NCBI GenBank assembly: GCA_050944685.1
Contig: JBMNRP010000004.1
Location: forward strand, 62,001 to 126,000
Direction: 5' to 3'
DNA: 64,000 bases
From: CADBRN01 sp050944685
Lineage (GTDB): Bacteria > Bacillota > Clostridia > Lachnospirales > Lachnospiraceae
Shown: positions 43,353-52,117 of the stretch, piece after piece
Numbering within the stretch: the first letter of the stretch is position 1
Layout of the letters: every line of letters starts with the position of its first letter
Program-made: the position numbers and the translations under genes
Notes under the pieces: generated by a model
What the model was told of the DNA's origin: nothing
Seen by the model: only the letters and a program-made list of their open reading frames with translations
Databases searched by the model: none

Positions 43353-44738
43353 ATGGCACAAAAAACTTATCCGCTTGCAGGCGCACAAAAGCTCCACGAG
43401 CGCTGGATCCGCCGCTATCACACCCAGCAGGTGGCCGGGATCAGCACCCTGGCGGCGCTCCAGGCTCCATTGGACTTCGGCCTGTTAAAACACTGTATCC
43501 AGCTGGAGATCCAGCGGGCAGGCTGCCTGCGGCTTCGATTTACGACGGATGAAAACGGAGAGCGCCGCCAGTACCTGGCAGAGAGCGACCCAAGAGATAT
43601 TCCGCTGGAAAACTTTCAGGACAGAACCTGGGATGAGGTAAACGAGATCCTGCAGCAGCGCGCCTATCAGACGTTTGACGGGGATGACATTCCTGAGATG
43701 GAATTTACCATGCTTCAGCTCCCTGATGGCTACAACGGATTTTTCCTTCACATTGACCATCGGCTTGCGGATTCCTGCTGTCTCACCGTTCTCATCAATG
43801 ACCTGATGCAGCTTTACTGCCATTTTCGCTTCGGCTCCGAAGAACCGGCGCCGCTTGCCGATTTCGAGAAGCAGCTCCAGAAGGATCTGGAAAAGAGCAG
43901 CAGCGGGAAGCGTCTGGAAAAGGACCGGGCGTTCTGGAAAGAGGTTTTGGATCAGTACGGCGAACCTCTTTACTCCGATATCCGGGGGCCGAAGGTTCTG
44001 CAGGAGACGAGAATCCGCCGGGGTGACAAGAAACTCCGTGCGGCAGAGATCGAGAAGGACAACCTGATGGTTCGCGTCAAAGACTATCATCTGGATCCGC
44101 AGGCATCCAAAAATCTCTTTGACTTCTGTCTGAATCACGGGATTTCCTTCAATAACCTTCTGCTTCTGGGACTTCGGACTTACCTTTCCAAAACAGGAGG
44201 CGGGCAGGAAGACATCTCTCTCCAGAACTTCATCTCCAGGCGAAGCACGCACAGCGAATGGACAAGCGGAGGAAGCCGGACGGTCTGCTTCCCCTGCCGG
44301 ACCGTGCTATCCCCGGACACGGAATTTCTGGACGCGGCCTTTGAGGTTCAGAATTTTCAGAACCATGTCTATCTGCACAGCAATTACGATCCGACGGTTC
44401 TGGAGGATGAGATCAAAAACCGCTACCATACTCCGGAGGACACGGAATATGAGAGTGTCTATCTCACGTATCAGCCTCTGCCGGTGAAGATTGAGAATGA
44501 GCATCTCAAGGGAATCCCGGTCAAATCCGTCTGGTACGCAAACGGAGCCGCGACCAAGAAGCTTTATCTCACCGTCTCCCATACTCCGGACGGAGGACTC
44601 AACTTTTCGTTTCATTATCAGGAGGCGGTTTACAGCGAGAAGGACATGGAGCTTTGCTATTACTATCTGATGAAGATCCTGTTCCGGGGAATCGCGGAAC
44701 CCGATATCACTCTCGGTCAGATGATCAGCGAACTGTAA
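43353..44738 (+). CDS. Stand-alone condensation-domain protein (NRPS C-domain/acyltransferase fold)
   Basis: 461 residues. The chloramphenicol acetyltransferase-like HHxxxDG motif is present as DHRLADS at 135-141: the catalytic second histidine is H136 and the structural D140 is kept, but the first H is D and the G is S. The second half has NGISFNNLLLLGLRTYL-like and SRRSTHSEW segments placed as in C domains. It should join an acyl or aminoacyl thioester to a second substrate. A carrier protein follows 46 bp downstream and an AMP ligase after that, so the three likely form one pathway. Confidence 0.8.
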   Translation: MAQKTYPLAGAQKLHERWIRRYHTQQVAGISTLAALQAPLDFGLLKHCIQLEIQRAGCLRLRFTTDENGERRQYLAESDPRDIPLENFQDRTWDEVNEILQQRAYQTFDGDDIPEMEFTMLQLPDGYNGFFLHIDHRLADSCCLTVLINDLMQLYCHFRFGSEEPAPLADFEKQLQKDLEKSSSGKRLEKDRAFWKEVLDQYGEPLYSDIRGPKVLQETRIRRGDKKLRAAEIEKDNLMVRVKDYHLDPQASKNLFDFCLNHGISFNNLLLLGLRTYLSKTGGGQEDISLQNFISRRSTHSEWTSGGSRTVCFPCRTVLSPDTEFLDAAFEVQNFQNHVYLHSNYDPTVLEDEIKNRYHTPEDTEYESVYLTYQPLPVKIENEHLKGIPVKSVWYANGAATKKLYLTVSHTPDGGLNFSFHYQEAVYSEKDMELCYYYLMKILFRGIAEPDITLGQMISEL

Positions 44739-44784
44739 AGAAAAGTTGGAAAAAACGTAAAGTAACGCGAAAAGGAGCATTATT

Positions 44785-45042
44785 ATGAGCGAAAAGAAGG
44801 AAGCACAATTTCTTGATATTCTGAAAGAATACTGTAAGGTTCCGGAAGGAGGTCTTACCAGAGATCTTCGCTTTCGCGAGGATCTGAAATTTTCAAGCCT
44901 CGATTTTATGGCATTTCTGGGGGAACTTGAGGATGAGTTTGACACCGAGCTTGATGAGAAAGAACTTGCAAAACTGAAAACGGTGGGTGAGGCTCTTGAT
45001 CTGTTTGACGCATGCATGAAAGAAAAGGAGGTTGTCGAATGA
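44785..45042 (+). CDS. Acyl/peptidyl carrier protein
   Basis: 85 residues, acidic, four-helix carrier fold. The phosphopantetheine site is S38 in DLKFSSLDFMAFLGELEDEF, a variant of the LGxDSLxxxE motif. Its stop overlaps the AMP-ligase start as ATGA, so the pair is coupled. This is not the fatty-acid AcpP type; the context makes it the carrier of the condensation/ligase cluster. Confidence 0.88.
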   Translation: MSEKKEAQFLDILKEYCKVPEGGLTRDLRFREDLKFSSLDFMAFLGELEDEFDTELDEKELAKLKTVGEALDLFDACMKEKEVVE

Positions 45043-46592
45043 TTAATCAGATTCGGGATTTACTTCAGCCTTCCATGGAAGCAAACGCAGATGTCGTAGC
45101 GCTCCGCTGGCCGGTGAAAAAGGAAACGGAAGAGTGCACATACGGGAAACTCTGGAAGAACGTCACGCTGGTGCGAAGCGCACTGCTGAGACGAAACCTC
45201 GGGGGTTTCCGCATCGCGATGACAGGCGCGGCAAGTGACTCATGGATCACCGCGTTTCTGTCCGTTGTGACAGGCCCTATGACGGCGGTCCCTCTCGATG
45301 TGAATCTTCCGTTGCAGGAGAAGATCGAGCTTCTTCAGCGTTCCCATGCGGCGTTCCTGTTTCTCGGGAGAGAGCTGGCGGGAGATGCAGAAGCGATCCT
45401 TTCCGCCTGCCGGGAACTGAAGGAAATCGTCATCCTGGATGGGGAACCGGCTCCCGATCACGGCGGAAAAACCGTGGGGGATCTTGTTCAGGAGGAAACC
45501 GGGAAAGAACTCTTTGACGGTGTACCCGAAGAAGAGGGAATCGCTGTTCTTCTCTATACATCCGGTACCACCGGGAAGAGCAAAGGGGTTCTTCTTTCTC
45601 AGAAGAATCTTTCGGAAAACTGCAGGTATACAAAAGTTCACTGCCATCCGGGTCTTGTGCTTCTCTCGGTTCTTCCGGTGCATCACGCGTTCTGTCTGGT
45701 GCTGGACTACCTCAAGGCCCTGTCTCTTGGCGCAACCGTTGTCATCAACGATTCCCTGCTGCATCTCCTGAAGAACATGAAGCGCTTTTCTCCGGAGATA
45801 ATGCTGATGGTTCCTTTGATGCTCGAGACGATCGGGAAGAAACTTTCATCCGTGGATCCTGCCCTGCCGGCGGAGGCCGTAAAAGCAGAGGTCTTCGGTC
45901 CGAATCTTCGCGTCATCTATTCCGGCGGCGCTCATCTGAATCCCGCTTACGTCACTCTTTTTAAGCGGTTCGGAGTCGATGTGCTGGAAGGTTATGGCAT
46001 GAGCGAGTGCTCCCCTGTTATCAGTCAGAATACGGAGGAGGAACATCGGACGGGATCCGTCGGGAAGCCGCTCGAAAATGCAAAGGTCCGGATTGAAAAC
46101 GGTGAAATTCTGGTGCAGGGAACCAGCGTCATGAAGGGATATGATGAGATGGAAGAGGAGACCAGAGAGACGCTGCGCGGAGGATGGCTTCACACCGGCG
46201 ATCTCGGATACCTCGACGAAGAGGGGTATCTGTATCTGACCGGACGCTGTAAAAATCTCATCATTCTCTCAAATGGCGAGAACGTCTCCCCGGAAGGAAT
46301 CGAAGCGGAGCTCTCGAAGAACCCGCTGATCGGCGAGGTTGTCGTGAGCGGAGAAGACGGAGCCCTGACCGCCCGGATTTATCCCGATCCGGATGTTGCC
46401 AATGCCATGGGGCTGAGCGGTGATGCCGTATCGTCAAAGCTCCAGGAACTCGTCGACGCCTTTAACGAATCTCAGCCGTCCTGGCGGCATTTAAACCGTC
46501 TGGTGGTACGTCATTATCCGTTTTTGAAAAATACCACTCAGAAGATTCTCCGGGCAAAGGCAGAACTGGACATTCCTCCGGAAGAGGCATAA
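45039..46592 (+). CDS. AMP-dependent acyl/amino-acid ligase
   Basis: 517 residues from ATG at 45039 (AAAAGGAGGTTG ahead). The adenylation motifs are intact: YTSGTTGKSKG at 173-183, EGYGMSECSP (A5), HTGDLGYLDEEGYLYLTGRCKNLI (A7-A8), SNGENVSPEGIE, and the C-terminal catalytic lysine in NTTQKILR (A10). It activates a carboxylic acid with ATP and probably loads the adjacent carrier protein. Whether the acid is fatty, aryl or amino is not clear. Confidence 0.9.
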   Translation: MINQIRDLLQPSMEANADVVALRWPVKKETEECTYGKLWKNVTLVRSALLRRNLGGFRIAMTGAASDSWITAFLSVVTGPMTAVPLDVNLPLQEKIELLQRSHAAFLFLGRELAGDAEAILSACRELKEIVILDGEPAPDHGGKTVGDLVQEETGKELFDGVPEEEGIAVLLYTSGTTGKSKGVLLSQKNLSENCRYTKVHCHPGLVLLSVLPVHHAFCLVLDYLKALSLGATVVINDSLLHLLKNMKRFSPEIMLMVPLMLETIGKKLSSVDPALPAEAVKAEVFGPNLRVIYSGGAHLNPAYVTLFKRFGVDVLEGYGMSECSPVISQNTEEEHRTGSVGKPLENAKVRIENGEILVQGTSVMKGYDEMEEETRETLRGGWLHTGDLGYLDEEGYLYLTGRCKNLIILSNGENVSPEGIEAELSKNPLIGEVVVSGEDGALTARIYPDPDVANAMGLSGDAVSSKLQELVDAFNESQPSWRHLNRLVVRHYPFLKNTTQKILRAKAELDIPPEEA

Positions 46593-46598
46593 ACCGGC

Positions 46599-47174
46599 TC
46601 ACAGATAGGGAAGCACACCGCCGGAAAACAGGTCCGAAAGAACCCCGGCGGCCTGCTCTGCTTCCAGGGAAAAACCGTCGTTCGACCATTTATGCAGGAA
46701 TCCGATCGCACCGCCGATCGCAAACGCGATGCCGTAGGAGCGGCGCTCCGATTTCTTTTCATCTGTCTCGCCTTTCACAACGCCCCGCACATACTCGTGA
46801 AACATCCGGATAATCTTGGTGATAAAATCGGGAGCGCTCGGTGATCGCAGAACACTTGACAGATAGGCGTTTTTCCGGGCATACAGACAGAGAGACAGAA
46901 AAAAGCTCCTGGTGAGATCGTCGTTTCCCTTTGGACGGAAGGCCTCCATCATCGAAAAGATATGCTGGATCGTCCGGTCTTCCACATCCGTCCTCAGAGA
47001 CGGGAGGTCCTCGTAATGATTGTAAAAGGTGCTCCGCACGATTCCCGCGCGGGAGGCGACATCTGCGACCGTAACTTCCTCCGGACTTTTGGTCGAGAGA
47101 AGCTGCAGGTACGCGCCGGTGATCGCGTCCTGTACCTGTACATAACGTTCATCATGTCTGTTTGCAGCTGACAT
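46599..47174 (-). CDS. TetR/AcrR-family regulator
   Basis: 191 residues. VQDAITGAYLQLLSTKSPEEVTVADVASRAGIVRSTFYNHYEDLPSLRTDVED is the TetR helix-turn-helix. The remainder is the helical ligand domain. GGAGGG precedes the ATG. It lies convergent to the ligase operon and divergent from the hydrolase gene (90 bp), and could control either. Confidence 0.93.
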   Translation of the reverse strand: MSAANRHDERYVQVQDAITGAYLQLLSTKSPEEVTVADVASRAGIVRSTFYNHYEDLPSLRTDVEDRTIQHIFSMMEAFRPKGNDDLTRSFFLSLCLYARKNAYLSSVLRSPSAPDFITKIIRMFHEYVRGVVKGETDEKKSERRSYGIAFAIGGAIGFLHKWSNDGFSLEAEQAAGVLSDLFSGGVLPYL

Positions 47175-47263
47175 GTTTTTCCCTCCTGTTGTTTATATCC
47201 TGTAAAAATTATATCAGAGTCGGGAAAATCCCGCACACGTTTTTCTATCTCAAAGGAGTTCTC

Positions 47264-48418
47264 ATGCAAGTCGTTAGCAGCCTGACCATCCGCGATAACC
47301 GTTCGTTTTCCTCCCTCATTGATTTCCGGGAGGACTGTTCTGATTATGAAATATGCGTTCCTCGCGATACCTTCGGCCTCCTGATCCAGTCAGAGTATGA
47401 TCCAAATTATTACCTTTCCATCACCGCTGACCGCGACGCCGGAAGATATCTTTTTCCTGACATTGACCCTTCAATGGGAGATTACAGTGCAGGGAGCGAG
47501 GTTCCTTACTATGATTCCGTGAAGGGATATGTCGTCCGTCTCGACAAACGCCCGCTCTCCCTGACAAAGCCTCTCGAGGAGCGGATCACCCTGACCTTTT
47601 CCGGGGCGCTGCTCGAACCGGTTGTTTACCGCATTCACGTCCGACGGGAGGCAGATGAACAGATTCAGGCCTGCTTCCGGACCTTTTCCTATCCGGATCA
47701 GGAATTCGGCATCGAGCTTCCCTATGAGCTCTATGTGCCGACTTCTTATGATCCGCGGAAACACTACCCCATCGTGATCGCTTTGCACGGGACAGGAGAG
47801 CGGACGGAGGACCCGAGAACCCTGATTCAGACCTTTGCCATGGCTACTGCCTTTGCAAAGGACTCAGAAGAAGGACACAACGAATGTTTTGTCCTGGCTC
47901 CCCAATGCATTCTGAAATACGACGAGGATGACAACTGGACCAGCGTGAATCAGTTTATCCACGGCAAATCGAACAGTCCCTTCTGGCCGATGCCTCAGAT
48001 CAAAATCGTCTGGAAGATTCTGAGGGATCTCGAGAGCCGTTATTCGATCGATCCGGCCAGAAGATATCTGACCGGAATTTCCTCCGGAGCCTTCGGGGCG
48101 TTTGCGCTTGCTTTTCTTTACCCCGGCGAGTTCGCCTGCCTGGCGCCTCTATGCGGTGCGGGGGATCCGTCAAAGCTTTCGCTTCTCCGTGACACGCCGC
48201 TGTGGCTTGTCCATGCGGAAGATGATCCCGTGATGAAACCGGACTGGTCCTTAAACCCCCTCCGGCATTCTCTTGAGGAGCAGCACATTCCCTACCGCCT
48301 CACATTGTACCCGAAAGGACAGATTTTCTGGCAGTCAGGGCATTTCTGCTGGGAAGTCATTTATCACAACCGAGAGTTCCGGGACTGGTTCTTTTCCAAC
48401 CGGAAAAAACAGCATTAA
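47264..48418 (+). CDS. Alpha/beta-hydrolase (predicted esterase/peptidase)
   Basis: 384 residues from ATG at 47264, behind CAAAGGAG; upstream in-frame codons overlap the TetR gene. The N-terminal 140 residues are a beta-rich domain. The hydrolase core has PIVIALHGTGERTED (oxyanion), nucleophile S273 in LTGISSGAFGAFA, an acidic residue in VHAEDDPVM and a C-terminal SGHFCWE histidine. No signal peptide. The family is that of PHB depolymerase/LpqC-like esterases. It may act on the product of the neighbouring ligase cluster, by position only. Confidence 0.82.
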   Translation: MQVVSSLTIRDNRSFSSLIDFREDCSDYEICVPRDTFGLLIQSEYDPNYYLSITADRDAGRYLFPDIDPSMGDYSAGSEVPYYDSVKGYVVRLDKRPLSLTKPLEERITLTFSGALLEPVVYRIHVRREADEQIQACFRTFSYPDQEFGIELPYELYVPTSYDPRKHYPIVIALHGTGERTEDPRTLIQTFAMATAFAKDSEEGHNECFVLAPQCILKYDEDDNWTSVNQFIHGKSNSPFWPMPQIKIVWKILRDLESRYSIDPARRYLTGISSGAFGAFALAFLYPGEFACLAPLCGAGDPSKLSLLRDTPLWLVHAEDDPVMKPDWSLNPLRHSLEEQHIPYRLTLYPKGQIFWQSGHFCWEVIYHNREFRDWFFSNRKKQH

Positions 48419-48461
48419 TAATAGAAAAGGTATTGATGTTGCATAACCAACTCGTAAATTA

Positions 48462-48757
48462 CTAAATAAATCTGGCATATACTTCTCGAAGGACGTTTTT
48501 CAATTCGCTCACTTGAGCAGGGGCACATTTGAGAGTTTCAGCATTTCGTTTGAAACTCTTAAGTGGCGGCTTCGCGCTTTTCCAGAACCGTGTGAGCCGG
48601 TCCTCCGTGCAGCTCTCGGTAAGAATGACCCGATCTTCTCCGTTGACATATCCGGCGGCAAACTGATAGATCTCGGCAAATATCTGATCCGATGTTTTTT
48701 TTCGTCAATTGGATCCTCTTTTTCTGAAACTTTGGAAGAAAAAAGGACATCTGTTCA
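48462..48757 (-). pseudogene. Unidentified coding remnant (minus strand)
   Basis: A 97-codon open minus-strand frame ending in TAG at 48462 has protein-like composition (DQIFAEIYQFAAGYVNG, TESCTEDRLTRFWKSAKPP, QVSELKNVLREVYARFI) but no start codon, and a stop bounds it upstream. I do not recognise the family. It fills most of the 454-bp gap between the hydrolase and the small membrane gene and looks like the 3' end of a lost gene. Confidence 0.4.
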
Positions 48758-48872
48758 AAAATATTTGTCCTCCCTCGGCATCCGAAAAAATCTTCCTGTC
48801 AGATATACTGAAAACAGCAGAATCCATACAAGTCCAAATCGGGCGCTGCCGGCATTGCGTGGAGGTATAAAA

Positions 48873-49334
48873 ATGAAGAAAGAACCGAAAGCAGTAACAG
48901 AACTGCGCAGTCAGTTAAAAAAACGAGAGCAGGTTCAGGTTGTTGTAAAGTTCAGCGGATTGCGCTGGATGATATTGTTTTTTGTAGTGGCAGCAATTTC
49001 CTTTGCTGCAGGACGCATCTGGTCGAACCACATCGCCGCGCTGGTTATTTCCAATGTCCTGTCCATCTGGATGATGATCGACGCCGCACAGGTTCTGGTA
49101 TCATCGCAGGGTTCCGCCGCCCTTCTGACAAACCGCAGAATATTCGGAACAAGCTCGTCCAGACCATTTAACATCAGTTATAGTTCAATCGTCGGAATAC
49201 ACCCGATCCGCGGTGGTATTTTTATCGATACTGGAGATCCACACAGCAGCACCGTTTTAAAAAACGTGCAGAACAAGAAGGAAATTCTGAAAATATTGGA
49301 AACAACATGTTCAGGAAAGCTGGCGTTACATTAG
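48873..49334 (+). CDS. Small membrane protein with PH-like domain
   Basis: 153 residues from ATG at 48873, preceded by GTGGAGGTATAAAA; the longer upstream frame overlaps the minus-strand remnant and lacks a ribosome site. Two hydrophobic segments (about 30-47 and 53-72) are followed by a beta-rich region, LLTNRRIFGTSSSRPFNISYSSIVGIHPIRGGIFIDTGD, like bacterial PH domains. Function unknown. A hairpin terminator follows. Confidence 0.65.
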   Translation: MKKEPKAVTELRSQLKKREQVQVVVKFSGLRWMILFFVVAAISFAAGRIWSNHIAALVISNVLSIWMMIDAAQVLVSSQGSAALLTNRRIFGTSSSRPFNISYSSIVGIHPIRGGIFIDTGDPHSSTVLKNVQNKKEILKILETTCSGKLALH

Positions 49335-49352
49335 TCTGGTTAGAAAAAATTC

Positions 49353-49377
49353 GGGCCGTTGCATTATGCAACAGCCC
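49353..49377 (+). terminator. Hairpin terminator after the PH-like gene
   Basis: GGGC-C-GTTGCA, loop TTA, TGCAAC-A-GCCC, followed by a short T run. The GTTGCA/TGCAAC core is the same as in the terminator at 56445-56483. The remaining 225 bp up to the next gene show nothing else clear. Confidence 0.6.
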
Positions 49378-49602
49378 CATTTTCCGTCTCAGGACGATGA
49401 GCGGATGGCCGCGCAGAATGTTAATTTCCTCGTCTTTCCTGACGTCTGACGAAAAGGACAATTTTCGTGTGTATTCTGTCTATTTCCGGAATCGATTTCA
49501 ATTCAATAAACGGTTAATATTAAGACGATAACATTCTATGCGCAAATAATGTTCTTCCGAATAAAAAAATCAAACGGAATGGATTATCAAGGAGGTATTT
49601 TT

Positions 49603-50670
49603 TTGAAAACATTATGTGGTGTATATGTCGGGGACATGAAGGATCCTAATCCTGAGACCCGCGGCCGTGTAGACCTGGTTGATCTTCCGATGCCAAAGAT
49701 GGGACCGCAGGATGTCAGAATAAAAGTGGCTTACTGTGCGATCTGCGGTTCGGATCCCCATTGTGTAGCAGGCTGCTTTGGAGAAGCTCCGGGGTCTACG
49801 AAACCGATTCCGCTAGGGCATGAAATCTCCGGCGTTGTTGTTGAATTAGGAAAAGATGCGCATCATAAGGGCTTGAAAGTTGGAGACCGTGTTGCAGGAA
49901 ATTTTTTGCGTTTCTGCGGAGGGTGCTATTTCTGTCAAAATGGACAGCAGCAGTTTTGTGTCAATAGTCAGGAGTACAACCGCCCGGGATATGCATCTGA
50001 AATTATCTGGCACGAGGATCAGGTATACAAACTGCCGGATTCTGTGAGTCTGAAAGAGGGCTGTCTGCTGGAACCTATGTCGATCATTGTCCGAATGATG
50101 GACAAATCCAATATGAAAGTCGGAATGCGCGTCTGTGTCAGCGGGGGCGGTCCCATCGGTTTGCTGGCGCTCCAGTGTTACAAGATGTTCGGAGCAACGG
50201 ATCTCACTATTATTGAGCCGATCGAGGAAAGACGCAAGATTGCCCGCGAATTTGGAGCGGATCACACAATTGATCCGACCAGCGAAGATGTTATTTCAAA
50301 GGGTATGGAATATACGAATGGTCTCGGATACGATGTGGTTCTGGATGCCTCCGGATCGGTTCATGCGGTGAAACCGCTTCCGGAAATCGCGGCAAAAGGC
50401 GGAACGCTGATTTACGGTGCCCAGTATCCAAATGACTATGAGATGCCCTTTAATATATCCAAATACTGTTATTTTAAAGAACTGACGATCACTGGCGTAT
50501 TTGTAGCACCATATTCGTATCCGCGCGCGCTTCAGATGCTTACCAGAATGAATCTTGAGCCGCTCACCAGAAAAGTTTTCAATCTGGAAGATGGCGTAGA
50601 AGCCTTTCAAGCTCAGCTGAGCGGAAAATATCCAAAGATTCTCATCAAATGTAATCCGGATCTGGAATAA
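49603..50670 (+). CDS. Zinc-dependent medium-chain dehydrogenase (polyol/threonine dehydrogenase type)
   Basis: 355 residues from TTG at 49603, chosen because AAGGAGG (49589-49595) is 7 bases ahead; the ATG at 49549 has no ribosome site. Catalytic zinc: C-x-x-S-D in AICGSDPHC and GHE in LGHEISG. Structural zinc: CGGCYFCQNGQQQFC. Rossmann: VSGGGPIGLLALQCYKMFGA. It is likely an NAD-dependent polyol or sugar dehydrogenase. It is convergent with the AraC gene and belongs to the sugar/polyol locus. Confidence 0.9.
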   Translation: MKTLCGVYVGDMKDPNPETRGRVDLVDLPMPKMGPQDVRIKVAYCAICGSDPHCVAGCFGEAPGSTKPIPLGHEISGVVVELGKDAHHKGLKVGDRVAGNFLRFCGGCYFCQNGQQQFCVNSQEYNRPGYASEIIWHEDQVYKLPDSVSLKEGCLLEPMSIIVRMMDKSNMKVGMRVCVSGGGPIGLLALQCYKMFGATDLTIIEPIEERRKIAREFGADHTIDPTSEDVISKGMEYTNGLGYDVVLDASGSVHAVKPLPEIAAKGGTLIYGAQYPNDYEMPFNISKYCYFKELTITGVFVAPYSYPRALQMLTRMNLEPLTRKVFNLEDGVEAFQAQLSGKYPKILIKCNPDLE

Positions 50671-50708
50671 TCATTTTCAGATTGGCAGAACATTGTTCTG
50701 AAAGAAAA

Positions 50709-50811
50709 AAGGACTGCCCTACAATGCGGTATTCTGCGTTTTCGAAATTTTTCTATCTGGACGAAACGAAAATGTGAAAAACGCAGGCAAATCCATTGTG
50801 TGGCAGTCCTT
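50709..50811. repeat. 103-bp imperfect palindrome (long terminator or MITE-like)
   Basis: AAGGACTGCC (50709-50718) and its exact complement (50802-50811) are the outer arms. ACAATG (50721-50726)/CATTGT (50794-50799) and CTGCGTTTT (50734-50742)/AAAACGCAG (50778-50786) are nested inside. It separates convergent genes, overlaps the AraC stop codon, and has A6 and T-containing flanks, so it can act as a terminator, but its length is unusual. Confidence 0.65.
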
Positions 50812-51748
50812 ACTGAGCATCACTTTTTACTTCTTTTTTCCCCTCTTTCATGGCAGACCGGACCTTGTTCCGGTATTCACTGATATTAATTCCTTCTAAT
50901 TGCTTGAATTCCCTGGACAGTGCGCTTGCGGATGAAATTCCAACCATTTCAGCGATTTTTTCAATGGAAAAATCGGTGTCGATCAGATAATTTTTGGCAT
51001 AGCTTATCCGGTAGCGAACCAGAGTTTTTTTCATGCTGGTTCCGAAATAATCTTTGAAAATCCGGGTCAGATGTCTTGGCGTAACGTAAAAATAATCGGC
51101 CACTTCCTGAATGGAAATGGGTTTGTAGTAGTTCGCGTGCAGATATTTTGTGATGGCGATCGGGAGATTATCCCAATTTTTTTTCGCGTCCTTCTCTGAT
51201 TCGCTGAGAAAATTTCGAAGACACAGGATGATAAATGACTGATAGCAGTTACGAACAACGGCTTCCCAGCCGGATCCCTTGTTAAGGGATTCATCGTAGA
51301 TGTGATCCACGATGGAAAGAGCGTTATACCTGTCATTTGTTATTGCATAAGCCTTAGAATCTATGAATTTGCGGAACTTCTGCACCCAAGCGTTTTCTTC
51401 ACTGACGCCCAGACTTCCGGTTGGATTGTCTTCGTTTCCCTTAATATTAAAGATCATGACAAAATATTTTTTGCTTACTTCAGGTGTGTAAACCGTTCCG
51501 TGAACGGTTCCCTTGTTTAGAAGGACTATATCGCGATTGTTCAGAGTGATTTTTTTATTTTCCAGATTAAATAGAAGCTGCCCGTCTTCAACGTAATAAA
51601 TTTCATAATATTTTTCGTGCAGGTGCGGAAATTCAACAGACATCTCATTTAATTGATCAACATAGTTGATTATGATGGAATGCTGATACAAACGGATTGT
51701 TTCCGTATTAGGATGACAGAGCAGGCCAATAGGTTGATGATATTCCAT
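50810..51748 (-). CDS. AraC-family transcriptional regulator
   Basis: 312 residues. An N-terminal cupin-like sensor domain (VEFPHLHEKYYEIYYVEDGQLLFNLENKKITLNNRDIVLLNKGTVHG) is followed by the two helix-turn-helices: ISIQEVADYFYVTPRHLTRIFKDYFGTSMKKTLVRYRISYAKNYL and FSIEKIAEMVGISSASALSREFKQLEGINISEYR. It probably senses a sugar and activates the divergent transketolase operon and perhaps the dehydrogenase at 49603. Confidence 0.94.
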   Translation of the reverse strand: MEYHQPIGLLCHPNTETIRLYQHSIIINYVDQLNEMSVEFPHLHEKYYEIYYVEDGQLLFNLENKKITLNNRDIVLLNKGTVHGTVYTPEVSKKYFVMIFNIKGNEDNPTGSLGVSEENAWVQKFRKFIDSKAYAITNDRYNALSIVDHIYDESLNKGSGWEAVVRNCYQSFIILCLRNFLSESEKDAKKNWDNLPIAITKYLHANYYKPISIQEVADYFYVTPRHLTRIFKDYFGTSMKKTLVRYRISYAKNYLIDTDFSIEKIAEMVGISSASALSREFKQLEGINISEYRNKVRSAMKEGKKEVKSDAQ

Positions 51749-52117
51749 TTTCCGCCTCCTTTTAAAAGTTATTTTGCCATCATGATAGCACGCGAAATCT
51801 AATACCGCTCTGGTAATTATTCACAAAAAAATACTGAAAAAATTGTGATAGAAGGATTTTTCGTGTTCATTTTTTGCTGCCCTAGCTACCAGGAGAGGAA
51901 TTTTGACAGTAAAAACTCGATATTCTCATGCAAATATGGACATTTTTGTGCTGACTTTTGTCCAATACAAGAATCGAAAGAAAAAGCGGAGTTATTTACA
52001 ATAACATCATATAACATGGTTTGCGCATACTGTGTTTTCAGAGTGTAGATATAAATAACTGAAAATAATATCTCGCATGTGGCTGATGGAGGCGACTGCA
52101 GAAATGGAGGTTTACGT
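51749..52117. promoter_or_regulatory. AraC/transketolase divergent region
   Basis: 369 bp, AT-rich, without a credible gene. TCACAA (51821-51826) and TTGTGA (51843-51848) form a spaced dyad that could be a regulator site. A ribosome site TGGAGG precedes 52118. No confident promoter pair was assigned. Confidence 0.4.

Noticed and set aside
48513..48872. N-terminal extension of the PH-like membrane gene
   Set aside because: The ATG at 48873 has a good ribosome site; the upstream part has none and overlaps the minus-strand remnant.
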